Below, piece by piece: positions 35,806-46,439 of a stretch of DNA of 64,000 nt; the first letter of the stretch is position 1; each line of letters opens with the position of its first letter. The notes under the pieces were generated by a model. The model did no database searches and had not been told where the DNA came from. It saw only the letters and a program-made list of their open reading frames with translations. The position numbers and the translations under genes were made by a program. The stretch is taken from the NCBI GenBank assembly GCA_037176705.1, contig CM073887.1:89972348-90036347 (forward strand), written 5' to 3'. This DNA is from Molossus alvarezi (Eukaryota; Chordata; Mammalia; Chiroptera; Molossidae).

Positions 35806-35811
35806 CTTAGC
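35801..35811 (-). promoter_or_regulatory. ZCCHC10: YY1-like site over the ZCCHC10 start codon
   Basis: Minus strand reads CTAAGATGGCG, matching the YY1 core AAGATGGCGGC closely. Such sites just downstream of a TSS, with the ATG inside, are common in CpG-island genes. Confidence 0.6.
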
Positions 35812-36028
35812 GCGGCTGAGGTGTGCCGCGCTGGGTTTTGGGAAACTCCTAGGAAGGGGCGGGGACTTCGAACTCGAGAGGACGCAGGCGTGGGCGGAAC
35901 TAGTCCCGCCTCGGTGGCTTCTGGGGACAGCCCCGCGTCGTTGTGTCTCAGCTGTGGGTCTCTGGTTTGCAAAAGGGGAGTGAGGCCAGTGGTCTGGCCA
36001 GAACAGGGTTTTGTAGCTTGGGTTCTTG

Positions 36029-36190
36029 TACAGTTGACCTTTGAATAACGCAGGTTGGAACTGTGTGGGTCCACTTATACAGGTATGTATTTTTCAGTAT
36101 ATATTCCTGATGTGTCCCTTCCTATCCACATCAGGAATTCAACCAACCTTGGATGGAGACCATCAATTGAAAGACTAGCAAACCACGAAG
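36029..36190 (+). repeat. Tigger-type DNA transposon end
   Basis: ACAGTTGACCTTTGAATAACGC followed by GGGTCCACTTATACA is the terminal part of a Tigger (TcMar) element, with the TA target at its start. The element is truncated. Confidence 0.75.
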
Positions 36191-36244
36191 TGAAAATATA
36201 TGTTAATTATTTCTATTTGTATGTGTTTCATAGGGACATTATAA

Positions 36245-36370
36245 AGGCCAAATAATACTATGTTTTCCTCCTTTTTCCCCCACTGACACTCCCCCCCTTC
36301 ACCACACTGTTGCCTGGGACCATTAACCAATGCATGTATGTACATAAATTCTTTGGTCTATTTTAGGATA
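36245..36370 (-). repeat. HAL1 3'-end fragment
   Basis: Matches the HAL1 3' UTR order seen at 38030-38140 (CCCCCACTGAC, CCACACTGTTG, CATAAATTCTTTGGTCTA). Confidence 0.65.
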
Positions 36371-36627
36371 TTTTAGCATTTAGAATCAGATTATGGAGAT
36401 TTTATTACCTTAAACCCACATTCTTTGAAACATATAGAACTTTGAAATTATACATATGTTTCTGAGTCCCAATTCATTTTTAAAATAATTATCTAACAAC
36501 TAAAATATTTAGGAACTACAGATAAAGCTCTGTATGAATGAAGTTCTTGTACACATGGAGCTTTCTTCAGACAATAAACAGAGGCAGTGTCCAACAAGCA
36601 TAAATACTTTAAAGAAAAATAATTGAG

Positions 36628-36775
36628 CCTGGCTGGTGTGGCTCAGTGGTTGAGCATCAATCAACTCATGCACCAAGAGGTCAGTCGATGTTCTCTCTCA
36701 TCGATGTTTCCATCTCTCTCTTTCTCCCCCTTCCTCTCTCTCTAAAATCAATAAAGAAAAAAAGTTTAAAAAAAG
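36628..36775 (+). mobile_element. Ves SINE, B form, internally deleted
   Basis: Jumps from CACCAAGAGGTCA to GTCGATGTTCTC, losing box B. TSD AAAAATAATTGAG is at 36615-36627 and 36776-36788. Confidence 0.88.
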
Positions 36776-36790
36776 AAAAATAATTGAGTG

Positions 36791-36987
36791 GCCCTGGCCA
36801 GACAGCTCTCTTGGTTAGAGTGTGGTCCCCATAGCCAAGGTTGCAGTTAGTCCAGGTCAGGGCACATATAAGAATCAACCAACCTATGCATAGAGTGGAA
36901 CAACAAATTGATGTCTCTCGCTCTCTCCCCCTCCCCTTCCTCTCTCTCTAAAATCAGTAAGTAAAAAATAAAAGAATAGTAACTTAA
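36791..36987 (+). mobile_element. Ves SINE, C form, same target
   Basis: Flanked by AAAAATAATTGAGTG at 36776-36790 and 36988-37002. Confidence 0.87.
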
Positions 36988-37149
36988 AAAAATAATTGAG
37001 TGTAAGGGAGGTAAAAAGTGATTTAGCATTGGGTGAAATCCAGAAGGTGAGGTCATGTGACCTCTGAGCACATCTTGTTGGTATTTACTTTCTGTTCTGT
37101 TCTTCAGCTTGCTTTGTTTATTCTTAGGTGTACTCAGGGACATCTTTTT

Positions 37150-37297
37150 CCCTGTATATCAGCACATACAGAGCTAATTCATTTTTTTTATGTATTATGT
37201 TATATGGATTACACAGTTATTCCACAATTTATCCAACTAGTACCCTGTTGTTGAACAATTAGATCATTTGCTACAAAGATGGAATGTACAGATTTTT
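37150..37297 (-). repeat. Old L1 3' fragment (part 1)
   Basis: 'ATGGATTACACAGTTATTCCACAATTTATCC' and 'TTGTTGAACAATTAGATC' resemble reverse-strand old L1. It continues across later insertions. Confidence 0.55.
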
Positions 37298-37538
37298 TTC
37301 TTAATCCTCACCCAAGGATAGTTTTCCTTTTATCTTCAGACAGAGTGGGAGGGGGGTGAAGGGGGGAGAGTGAGAGAGAGAGAAACATTGATGTGAGACA
37401 GACACATTGACTGCTTGCCTCCCGACCAGGGCTGGGGATTGAACCACAACTGAGGTACATGCCCTTGACCGGAATCGAACCCATGACTCTTGGTCCGTGG
37501 GCTGATGCTCTAATCACTGAACCAAACCAGCCAGGGCA
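37298..37538 (-). mobile_element. Ves SINE, long form
   Basis: TSD GAATGTACAGATTTTT (37282-37297) against GAATGAACAGATTTTT (37539-37554). Confidence 0.9.
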
Positions 37539-37976
37539 GAATGAACAGATTTTTAAGCACTCACAGAGTCTCTGTAAGATGACTTCCTAGAAGAGGAATT
37601 GCTGGGTGAAAGGATATGAGCACTTTAAATTTAGATAGATATCATCTATGACCTTTAAATAGGTTGTACCCAGAACTGCTTCCTCGTCAGACCTGAGAAT
37701 GGTCAAACTAACTTTTGTCTATCTAATAAACCAATATGATATATTATTAAGATTAAGTACCTTTTATATGATCATTGAACACTATCTTTCATGAATTGTT
37801 TGTTCAAATTCTTTGCCTATTTTTCTATTGATTTTTATCTTTTTAACATTAACTTGTAGAAACTTTTAATATTTTACAGATAAACATTTTGCTTTATATT
37901 TTATAAATATTTTCCTATTTTGTCTCTTGTCTTTTAACTTTGTGGTCATTTACATTATACAGAGACATTAAATTGT
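37539..37976 (-). repeat. Old L1 fragment (part 2)
   Basis: 'GAGGAATTGCTGGGTGAAAGGATATG' and 'TTCTTTGCCTATTTTTCTATTGA' are hallmarks of reverse-strand old L1 3' UTR. Confidence 0.65.
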
Positions 37977-38223
37977 TATATAGGCTTTTAAAAAAATGTA
38001 TCTTTACTGTTGAAAATATTACAGATGTCCCCTCTTTTTCCCCCCACTGACCTGCTCCTCCCTGATTCCCTCCCCCTTCTACCTTCCCCACACTACTGTG
38101 TCCATTGGTTATGCATATATGCATATAAGTTCTTTGGTTTATCTCTTCCTGCCGCCTCCCTCCTTCCCTCTGACGTTCCTCAGTCTAACAACCAATTTGT
38201 ACTTCTCAATCCTTCACCTTTTT

Positions 38224-38437
38224 TATTTTTTTTTATCCTCAGGGAGAGGGAGGAAGAGAGAGGAGGAGAGGGAGAGAGAGACATCAACATGAAAAGGACA
38301 CATCAAGTGCTGTCTCCTGCACAACCTCAACCAGGGCCGGGGATGAATCGCAACCGAGGTATGTGCCCTTGACTGGAATCGAACTCCAACCCATTGGTCT
38401 GTGGGGCGATGCTCTAACAACTTAGCAACCAGCCAGG
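38224..38437 (-). mobile_element. Ves SINE, long form, at a HAL1 deletion
   Basis: Lies exactly where HAL1 sequence jumps from the 3' UTR to the middle of ORF1. No TSD is seen. The stem-loop end is missing. Confidence 0.8.
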
Positions 38438-38819
38438 GCTTTTCCTTGCTGTTTTTAAGATTCTCTTTGTCTTTAACCTTTTGCATTTTGATGATGGTGT
38501 TTCTTGGTGTGGGCTTCTTTGGATTCATCTTGTTTGGGACTCTGTGCTTCCTGGACTTGTGTGTCTGATTCCTTCACCAAGTTAGGGAAGTTTTCTGTCA
38601 TTATTTTTTCAAATAGGTTTTCAATTTCTTACTCTCTCTCTTCTCCTTCCAGCACTCCCATGACTCAAAGGTTGGTATACTTGAAGTTGTTCCAGAGGCT
38701 CCTTACACTATCCTCATTTTTTAAAATTATTTTTTCTTTTTGATGTTCTGATTGGGTGTTTTTTGCTTCCTTATATTCCAAATCGATAGCTTGCTTCTTG
38801 GCTTCACCCATTCTACTAT

Positions 38820-39053
38820 TTTTAATTAATTAATTAACTAATTTTACTTTATTGATTTTGTGAGAGAGAGAAGGGAAGAGGGAGAGAGAGAGAGAAACAT
38901 CGATGAGAGAGAAAATTGATTGGCCACCTCCTGCATGCCCCCCATTGGGGATTTGGCCCACAACCCAGGCATGTGCCCTGACCAGGAACTGAACTGATGA
39001 CCTCTTGATGTATGGGACGACGCTCAACCACTGGGCCACACCCTCCAGGCCAC
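38820..39053 (-). mobile_element. Ves SINE, B form, in HAL1 ORF1
   Basis: Short TSD CTACTAT is at 38813-38819 and 39054-39060. Confidence 0.87.
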
Positions 39054-39119
39054 CTACTATCGAGTCCCTGTAAATTATTCTTTATTTCAGTTAGTGAGAA
39101 CATCAACAACATAAAAAAG

Positions 39120-39240
39120 GACCAGTCAGAAATGAAGGGTGCACTAAGTTCCTTGGAGTTCTCCTTAAGTTCCTTGAAGTTTTCATTAAGTTCTTTGAAG
39201 TTCTCACTAAGTTCCTTGAGTATCTTTTATAACCAGTGTT
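39120..39240. repeat. Tandem repeat in HAL1 ORF1 coiled coil
   Basis: Four to five imperfect copies of an 18-24 bp unit (AGTTCCTTGAAGTTCTCACT-like) lie in the part encoding the N-terminal helix. On the minus strand they read NLMKTSRNLRRTPRNLV. Confidence 0.8.
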
Positions 39241-40744
39241 TTGAACTCTGTTATTGTTTATCTTCACTTTGTTTAGTTCTCTTCCTGGAGTTTTGTTCTG
39301 CTCTTTCATGTTTATTTGTCTCCTCATTTTGGCTGCCTCCCTGTGTTTGTTTCTATCTATTAGGTAGCATTGCTATCTCCTGAGCTTCATAGGGTGGCCT
39401 ACTGTAGTAGGTGTCCTATAGGGTCCAGTGGCACAGCCCCCCTGATCACTTCAGCTGGTCCCTCAAGGTGCGCCCCTTGGTGGACTGTACACCCTTCTGT
39501 TGTAATTGAGACTTGATTGCTGTTGGCACATCATTCGGAGCGATTTACTCAGGCTGGTCAGCTGCAGGGACCGACTGTGCCCACTGACCACTGACCTCTA
39601 ACTACGTTGGAGGATCAGCTGTGCAGGGGACCACCACACAGAACAAGACTTATTTCAGTAGGGCTCTGGTACCCACTGAATCCACTCCTTGAATGTGTCG
39701 TTTGTAGAGGTGCTTGGGTGGTGGCACTTCAGTGTGGTCTGAAGCTGTCCACTGGGTGTGCTGGTTCTGGGGCAAGGCCAGCCACTGCCTGTACCCTACC
39801 TGGGGCCACCAGTCATAAGCTACAAAGTGATCTGCAGATGGCTGCTTCTTGTGCTGGTCTTAGAGGTGCCCAAGCGAAGCCAAGCTGTGAATGAAGGCTG
39901 GTTGTTTTTAGTGCCAGGCTTGGGGCCACTTAGTGAGAGGTATAGGGCTTGATGAGTGAGGCCAGATGCTGCTTGTTTGAGAGAATGTAGGGAAATCTGA
40001 AGCAAGATAGGCCAATCCTGTGGTAAAGCCAATGGAAGTTTGGGTGGGCCTGAAAGTTGGGTGGGGCAGGGCCTCAGGGAATCACTAGGGCAGGGCAAGT
40101 AGTGTGAGCCCGGTTGCTGGAGTCCCAGATATGGCACCCTGTCTGTCTGTCTCATGGGGGAAGGCTCACCAAAGGAACAATGGCCTCTGCCTGAACATCT
40201 GTCTGGGAGAAAGCTGCTCTCTAGCTCTCACCCTACTGCCAAGCAACTTAGTTCTTCTCTGTATGTCTCTGGTGCCTTTCAAGCTGCCTCCCCCATGCTG
40301 TAGCCTGTAGGGAGCAAGTCCGAGTCAGTCTGTGGTGGGCCCTTTAAGAGGAACTGCATGGAGTTCCAGCAGCCTCAGTCTCAGTCTCAATTCCCCCTGG
40401 TTTTTACAGCCAGAAGTAAAAACTGGCACTGGAACCCTGAGCTAGGGAGATTGGTGTGAGATGGGGACTCCTTGCTCCTCAGGGAGGACCTTCACAGCCG
40501 AGTTGTCCCTCCTGATTTTTATCCACCACACATGAGTGTGGGATCAGCCCCTCCTACCGGTCTTGATGTGGCTTCTTTAATTTCATAGTTGTAGGACTTC
40601 CATTGAGCTTGATGTCAGGCGATTCTGAATGATGGTTGTTCTGTAGTTTAGTTGTAATTTTGATGTGGTTGTGTGAGGAGGCAATACCCTGTTTACCTAC
40701 GCCGCCATCTTGACTGTAAGTCCTATATAGGCTTTTGAAAAAAT

Positions 40745-40974
40745 TAGGTTTATTGTCTTTTGTTGTTGTTGTTAATCTTCACCCAAGGATATTTTTTCAT
40801 TTATTTTTAGATGGAGTAGAAGGGAGGGTGGGAGAGACACATCCATTGGTTGCCTCCCGCATGACCCCCACAAGTACCAGGATCAAACCTGTGATCCCTT
40901 TACTGGGAATTGAACCCTCCACCCTTCAGTCTGAGGGCCAGCACTCTAACTGGTGAGCCAAACCAGCCAGGGCT
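40745..40974 (-). mobile_element. Ves SINE, long form
   Basis: Begins TTAATCTTCACCCAAGGATA and ends CCAAACCAGCCAGGGC. It sits between target copies TATATAGGC at 40724 and 40975. Confidence 0.87.
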
Positions 40975-40989
40975 TATATAGGCATTAAA

Positions 40990-41236
40990 AAAATTTTTTT
41001 TCCTCACCCGAGGACATTCTTTGCATTTATCTCCAGATAGAGTGGGAAGGAGAGAGGGGGGAAGAGAGAGAGAGAGAAACATCAGTGTGAGAGAGACACA
41101 TCAACTGGTTGCCACCCACACGGTTGGGGGCCAGGGAAAAACTGCAACCGAGGCATGTGCCCTTAGTGGCAGCCGAACCCAAGACTCTCTGGTCCGTGGG
41201 CCGACGCTCTAACCACTAAGCCAAACCAGCCAGGGC
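40990..41236 (-). mobile_element. Ves SINE, long form, same target again
   Basis: Bracketed by TTATATAGGCATT at 40974-40986 and 41237-41249. Confidence 0.9.
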
Positions 41237-41246
41237 TTATATAGGC

Positions 41247-41708
41247 ATTTTTAATAGTCTTTTTCTTTATGGGTTCCTAGATTTGGCTCATGCTTAGAAT
41301 GGCCTTCTATGTCCCAAGACTATCACAGCATTTTCTTTTACTTTATTGTAATTCTTTCATTACAATTATGGTTATGTTCTTAATCCTAATTTTTAGTTTT
41401 TGAAACACCATTTACTAAATAATCTACCTCTTCTTTATTAATTTGAAATGCCACTTTCTCATATACTATATACATATAAATTTAGTTTGTTTGGACATTC
41501 TATTTTCTTCCAAAGATCTATTTGTGTTAGTATTTCTGTCATTGTTTTAATTTCCATGGGATAATTATAGGATATTTGATACTTGGTAAAGTAAGTTCCT
41601 TCTAATTAGTTTTTTTCCCTCAATTTTTAAATTGCTCCTATGCACTTAGTTTCCTAGATGATCTTTATTCTCAAGTTTTCAAGTTTCCCACAAAACGATA
41701 TTAAGATT
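41247..41708 (-). repeat. Old L1 fragment (part 3)
   Basis: 'GGACATTCTATTTTCTTCCAAAGATCTATTTG' and the following T-rich text resemble reverse-strand old L1. It continues parts 1 and 2. Confidence 0.55.
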
Positions 41709-41721
41709 TGTTAGCTGATTT

Positions 41722-41972
41722 ATTTTTTTATCCTCACCCGAGGACACTTTTGCATTTATCTTCAGATAGAGCAGGAGGGAGAGAAAGGGAGGAAGAGATA
41801 GAGATAGAAACATGGATGTGAGAGAGACACATCGACTGGTTGCCACCCACATGACCCTAACCGGGGCCGGAGACAAACTACAACTGAGGTACGTGCCCTT
41901 AGCGGGAACTGAACCTGGGACTCTCTGGTCCACAGGCCGATGCTCTAACAGCTGAACCAAACGGGCTAGGGC
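41722..41972 (-). mobile_element. Ves SINE, long form
   Basis: TSD TGTTAGCTGATTT (41709-41721) against TGTTAGTTGATTT (41973-41985). Confidence 0.92.
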
Positions 41973-41985
41973 TGTTAGTTGATTT

Positions 41986-42150
41986 TAAAAGAAACTGCAT
42001 TATAGCAAATGTGAAAAGGCAAGATACAGAATGAGATATAACAACTCAAAAGGAGGAAGCAAATGATTATTTTCTTGTGATGACTTGGTTGTGCACCTGG
42101 AAAGCCTACAACAATTAATTAAAAGCTTCTAGAGAGTTCAACATAGGGGA
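41986..42150 (+). repeat. Old L1 ORF2 fragment
   Basis: 'GTGCACCTGGAAAGCCTACAACAATTAATTAAAAGC' is a degraded piece of the region after the RT motif. Confidence 0.5.
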
Positions 42151-42156
42151 CACACG

Positions 42157-42196
42157 TGTGCATTTGCGTGTGCGTGCACACACACACACACACATT
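42157..42196. repeat. (TG)n/(CA)n microsatellite
   Basis: A mixed GTGTGCGTGCACACACAC run with alternating purine-pyrimidine. Confidence 0.85.
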
Positions 42197-42462
42197 ACAA
42201 CAGTAGCTTGCTTTTTTAGTGGCAAGACCAAGCCAATGTAGCTGTTTCCTACTAAGGCCCATGGGCTTGACGGACCCTCAGCTTTGTCCATAGGCCCCTG
42301 GCTAAAATTCAGATGCTAGATTTTATAAACCTTAATTGGAAGAAGCTGGAAAAAAAACCAAAAAACTCTTTTGAAAGCTGCAAGTAATTTCTATCTGGTA
42401 AGAAAGAAGACTTTACTTTAGTAAAGACTTAAGTCTCTTTTAAAAAAAAAATATTTTCTTTG

Positions 42463-42702
42463 TCTTGGCCAGTTTTGCTCAGCGGTTAGAGCGTCGGCCT
42501 GCGGTCCAGAGAGACTCGGGTTCGATTTCCGCTAAGGGGCTTACCTTGGTTGCAGTTTGTCCCCGGCCCTGGTTGGTTGTGTGGGCGGCAGCCACTCGAT
42601 GTGTCCCTTTCACGCCGATGTTTCTTTCTCTTCCTCTCTCTCCCTCCCACTCTAGCTGAATAAAAATGGAAAAATGTCCTTAGGTGAGGATAAAAAAAAT
42701 AT
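42463..42702 (+). mobile_element. Ves SINE, long form
   Basis: TSD ATATTTTCTTTG is at 42451-42462 and 42703-42714. Confidence 0.9.
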
Positions 42703-42721
42703 ATATTTTCTTTGATTTTTT

Positions 42722-42940
42722 AAAAACATTTTCTTTCCTTTATTGATCTTAGAGAGAGAGGAAGTGGGAGGGAGAGAGAGATAGAAACATCAATGAGAGA
42801 GAACATCGACTGGCCACCTCCTGCTTGCTCCCCACTGGGGATCGGGCCCACAACCTGGGCATGTGTCCTGACCAAGAATGGAACCAGCGACCTCTTAGTG
42901 CATGGGTCGATCCTCAACCACTGAGCCACACCAGCTGGAC
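42722..42940 (-). mobile_element. Ves SINE, B form
   Basis: Minus-strand copy ending CCACTGAGCCACACCAGCTGG. Confidence 0.87.
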
Positions 42941-42944
42941 TTAA

Positions 42945-43138
42945 TTGATTTTTTTAGAGAGAGAGGAAGAGGGAGATAGAAACATAAGTGTGAGAGAGAT
43001 ACATTGATCTGCTGCCTCCTTCATGTCCCCTACTGGGGATGGAGCCTGTAATCCAGGCATGTGCCCTGACCAGGAATCGAACCAGGACCTCTCAGTCCCT
43101 GGGATGACACATTCAATTTACTGAGCCACACCAGCTGG
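42945..43138 (-). mobile_element. Ves SINE, B form, tandem neighbour
   Basis: A second B-form copy in the same direction, directly adjacent, ending CTGAGCCACACCAGCTGGGC. It is older and more diverged. Confidence 0.82.
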
Positions 43139-43260
43139 GCATTTTACTAGTCTTTAAGTAAACTATTTCTTTATTCTAGGAAAACTTTCCCCGAGTGTCT
43201 TCCAGTTACGTAAGATGTCTCAAAGAACTCAGGGAGGAAGGGATGTAAAAGGCACGTGTG

Positions 43261-43391
43261 CGCCCTGGCCAGTTTGGCTCAGCAGTTGAGTGTTGGCCTG
43301 AGGACCAGAGAGTCCTGGGTTTGGTTCCCGCTAGGGGCACGTACCACAAATAAATAAATAAATAAATAAATAAAATAAAATAAAATAAAAT
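43261..43391 (+). mobile_element. Short tRNA-only Ves-like SINE
   Basis: Head ends GCTAGGGGCACGTACC, followed by (AAAT)n/(AAAAT)n. TSD AAAAGGCACGTGTG (43247-43260) against AAAAGGCATGTGTG (43392-43405). Confidence 0.9.
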
Positions 43392-43405
43392 AAAAGGCAT
43401 GTGTG

Positions 43406-43855
43406 GGAGGGAGAGTTGCATCTCTCTGAACTGGGTTGATTTTGGACAGGATGGTTTTTTTCTGCCCTGATCCTGACCTGTTTATGAGCACCTGTGTTTA
43501 GAGAGCAGCGCACAGATCAGGACCCACTTTCTGGCTTGGCAAACTACAGTACACAAGGCCCTGTGCTTAGTAGATCCCACACTTGGTTTAATGCTCTGCT
43601 ATTGCCATGTGAATTCTTAACATCTTTGGAACAGGAAGTCCTGCATTTTGATTTTGCACTGGGCCCTATATGTCGCTGATCCTGCACTAGAAGTAAAGGT
43701 GTTTTCACAAGACACTGAGACTGAGCTTAATGAAAACTAGCTCCACCAGGATTAGAAGAGGAGAGAGAAATGATCCTCCCATTATTCCTGGAATTTGGAA
43801 TCAGTCTTTTCTCTGAAGATTGGTAGCTACCTTTTAAAAAAATAAATATATATAG
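43406..43855. other. No gene; possibly an old interspersed repeat
   Basis: The block 'GGAAGTCCTGCATTTTGATTTTGCACTGGGCCC' has the feel of an ancient repeat, which I cannot name. No coding signal. Confidence 0.35.
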
Positions 43856-44090
43856 CCCTGGCCGGTTTGGCTCAGCGGTTAGAGCATTGGCCTGCGGTCC
43901 AGAGAGACCCAGGTTCAGTTCCCGCTAAGGGCATGTACCTCGGTTGTAGTTTGTCCCTGGCCCTGGTTGGGTTGTGCGGGTGGCAGCCACTCGATGTGTC
44001 CCTTTCACATCGATGTTTCTCTCTCTCTCTCTCCCTCCCATTCTATCGAAACAAAAAAAAACAAAACAAAAAATGTCCTCGGGTGAGGTT
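43856..44090 (+). mobile_element. Ves SINE, long form, no A tail
   Basis: Ends exactly at CCTCGGGTGAGGTT with no A tail and no clear TSD, so the 3' junction was lost. Confidence 0.87.
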
Positions 44091-45312
44091 AATATTGGGA
44101 ATAATGTCAGTGATTTTAACCTTGGTGCAAAATCAAAGGGTTCTTCTCTTCACATGCCTTTGCTTACAACAAAAAAAGAGTTCTCCTTCCAGTAGGGTAA
44201 GAAAATGTGAATAATTTGGCTAAATAAAGGGGTGGTTCAGAACAGGGAGACAACTGTTTTGTAAAGAGTGGTGGCCATGCAAGGGGACTGGTGGAAGGGC
44301 ATTTGGGCCTCTGTGGGTATAAGGCTCTGGTTCTCTGAATGGAAAAAGGATGGCTCTTCCACCCACCTCTGGATGAGGAGGTAAGAGTGGTGCCTGAAAT
44401 TTCCTAGAATGGGGTGAGAGCTGCCTTCCTCAATTATTGCCACTTTCCAAGTGGGCTTGAAAACTAAATACTAAATATGTCACATTCTCTTATCTTCAGA
44501 CACAGTTGCATGGGCTCTGCAGAGTCCTTGGGCCCAATGCATTACTTTGCTATGATGCAGCTTCATGAAATGATCATAAAGTTGTGTGGTTGTGCGTCCA
44601 GGACTGGTTCTCTCTCTGGTAATTTAAACTTAACTGCAGTAGAATAAGGAAGTTGACCTGCTGAGAGAAGCAAAGATGAGAGACAGAGAGAAAAAGACCT
44701 GCCTAGACCTGATTGTCTTCTCTTTTCATTCTTTGGCTTATCATAACCTCCCTTCAGTAAATCCCTTTTGTGATTAAGATATTTCAATTTGGTCCAAAGA
44801 ATCCTTGAAGGTAGGTTTTATTTCCATTTTACAGAGGAAGAGACTGAGACTCAGACCCTGGATATTGGAGTCAAGTTTACGCAGTTCACTAAGTGCACTG
44901 AAGCCCCTACTAGAAGTCTCTACTGAGACTCAGACATCTGTGTTAAATAATGTGTTCAAGGTCCACATCCCTGAGTTTTTTCCATTACACATCTACCCCA
45001 CCCCCAACCAGGTTTATTTATTTTGAAATCATATAGAACCAGTTATCTTTTATCATTCAGGATTCAATTGCACGAAACACAAAACAAAACTTTGGCTAAG
45101 TAAACAAAGAACTGATTGGCAGTTTATTGGCTAGCTCACAGTCCAGGAGGAGGATTGTACATCCAGCCTTGAGAAAGTCTTGAACCAGAAAAATCCAGAT
45201 CTTAGTACTGAGAACTTGTGTGCTATCTCTTTAGGCTTCTGCCAGTAGGTGATCAGTCCCAAACCCCTGCAGTACCCCTGTGCCTCATCTCAACAGTAAA
45301 GTTTCCTGGTAA
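44091..45312. other. No gene; a possible MIR near 44800-44900
   Basis: Only 'TTTCCATTTTACAGAGGAAGAGACTGAG' at about 44820 stands out, a common MIR block. The rest is unassigned. Confidence 0.4.
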
Positions 45313-45327
45313 GAGTTTACTTGACTT

Positions 45328-45504
45328 CTTTTTTTTTTCTTAAATTTAAATAATTTATTGATTTGAGAGAGAGATAAGAATTTGTTGTTCCACTCATTTG
45401 TGCATTCATTGGTTGCTTCTTGTATGTGCCCTAACCAGCAATCAGATCTGCAACCTTGGTGTATCAGGACAATGCTCTAACCAACTGAGCAACCTGGCCA
45501 GGGT
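45328..45504 (-). mobile_element. Ves SINE, old C form
   Basis: TSD GAGTTTACTTGACTT (45313-45327) against GAGTTTACTTGATTT (45505-45519). Confidence 0.87.
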
Positions 45505-45549
45505 GAGTTTACTTGATTTTTTTTTTTTTTAAGGGTGAAATCTTTTTTC

Positions 45550-45726
45550 TTTTTTAAAAAAGATTTTTAATTGATTTTTTTTTTTTTTTTTTAGAGAGGA
45601 ATGGAGAGGGAGAGCTCGAAACATTGGTTGGCTGCTGCTGCTTTTTAAAATTTTTTAATCCTCACCCAAGGATATTTTTAAATTATTTTTTGTCAGATAG
45701 AGTGGGAGGGAGGGAGGGAAGAAGGG

Positions 45727-45775
<49 letters not shown>
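45550..45775 (-). mobile_element. Two truncated Ves SINE 3' parts, head to tail
   Basis: A B-form 3' part (45560-45640) abuts a long-form 3' part starting AATCCTCACCCAAGGATA. Neither has a tRNA-like head. The second ends in about 45 bp of (GA)n (45730-45774). Confidence 0.75.
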
Positions 45776-45776
<1 letters not shown>

Positions 45777-46324
45777 CTAGTCTCGTCTTCCTTCTGAGTA
45801 GTAGCCTCATTTACTCGGACTTCTCTCTGTGGCTGGGAATATGGTCATTAGAACCTTGGGAACACATCCTTACAATTCCACAGCCTATCAAAGATAAAAA
45901 CCAAACAAATAAGCAAACTGGTTTTACTTAGGCTATTGCAACAGATCTGAAGACCACAATGTCTCAGCAGGAAACACTTATCTGGAGACTTTTATAGGGA
46001 GGAGTACACAACTTCTAAGTGGGGTTATTTTACAGTCAGAATTGTTTTTGTAATCAGGGGTCTCAGTTAGCTGAACAGGAAATGTTTGTATGTAGCTAGT
46101 TTCAGGGGAATAGACAGTTCAGATAATCTTTATGAGACAATGCATGGGGATTTGGAGAGATTGTGTCTGGCCTTATCATAGGTGAACAAGGGTGTCATCT
46201 GTGAGTCTTATCCAAGTCACATGAGGAAGAGTGATTCTTTGCAGTAAGCTGGACATAAAAGGATGGGTGGGGGGGATTTCTTAACCATCTCAGTTTTCCA
46301 AGAACACAGGGCATAGGTTAAGTT
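45776..46324. other. No gene or recognised repeat
   Basis: Unassigned sequence with no coding signal. Confidence 0.35.
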
Positions 46325-46333
46325 CAACACTGT

Positions 46334-46430
46334 AGCCCTGGCCAGTTTGACTCAGTGGTTGGAGCATTGGCCTGTAGACCAGAGTCCTGGGTTCGGTTCC
46401 CACTAGGGACATGTACCAAAAACAAACAAA
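46334..46430 (+). mobile_element. Short tRNA-only Ves-like SINE
   Basis: Head ends CACTAGGGACATGTACC, then AAAAACAAACAAA. TSD CAACACTGT is at 46325-46333 and 46431-46439. Confidence 0.87.
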
Positions 46431-46439
46431 CAACACTGT

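Larger units (their letters stand above)
35480..35960. promoter_or_regulatory. ZCCHC10: CpG-island promoter of ZCCHC10
   Basis: The only CpG-dense, GC-rich stretch in the window. It covers ZCCHC10 exon 1 and its 5' flank and holds GC boxes (CCCGCCCC at 35721, GGGGCGGGG at 35856-35864). No SINE or LINE has inserted in it. Such islands often fire in both directions, but no plus-strand gene was recognised. Confidence 0.88.
37990..40723 (-). mobile_element. HAL1 element, full length, long-leader variant
   Basis: 5' end at right (GTCAAGATGGCGGCGTAGG on the minus strand). The perfect TSD TATATAGGCTTTT is at 37977-37989 and 40724-40736. Relative to the other two HAL1s it has about 565 extra bases in the leader (39362-39928). 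It has also lost about 0.4 kb of ORF1 C-terminus and 3' UTR at the SINE at 38224. ORF1 remnants include HIIIKMQKVKDKE-like sequence near 38470. Confidence 0.88.
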
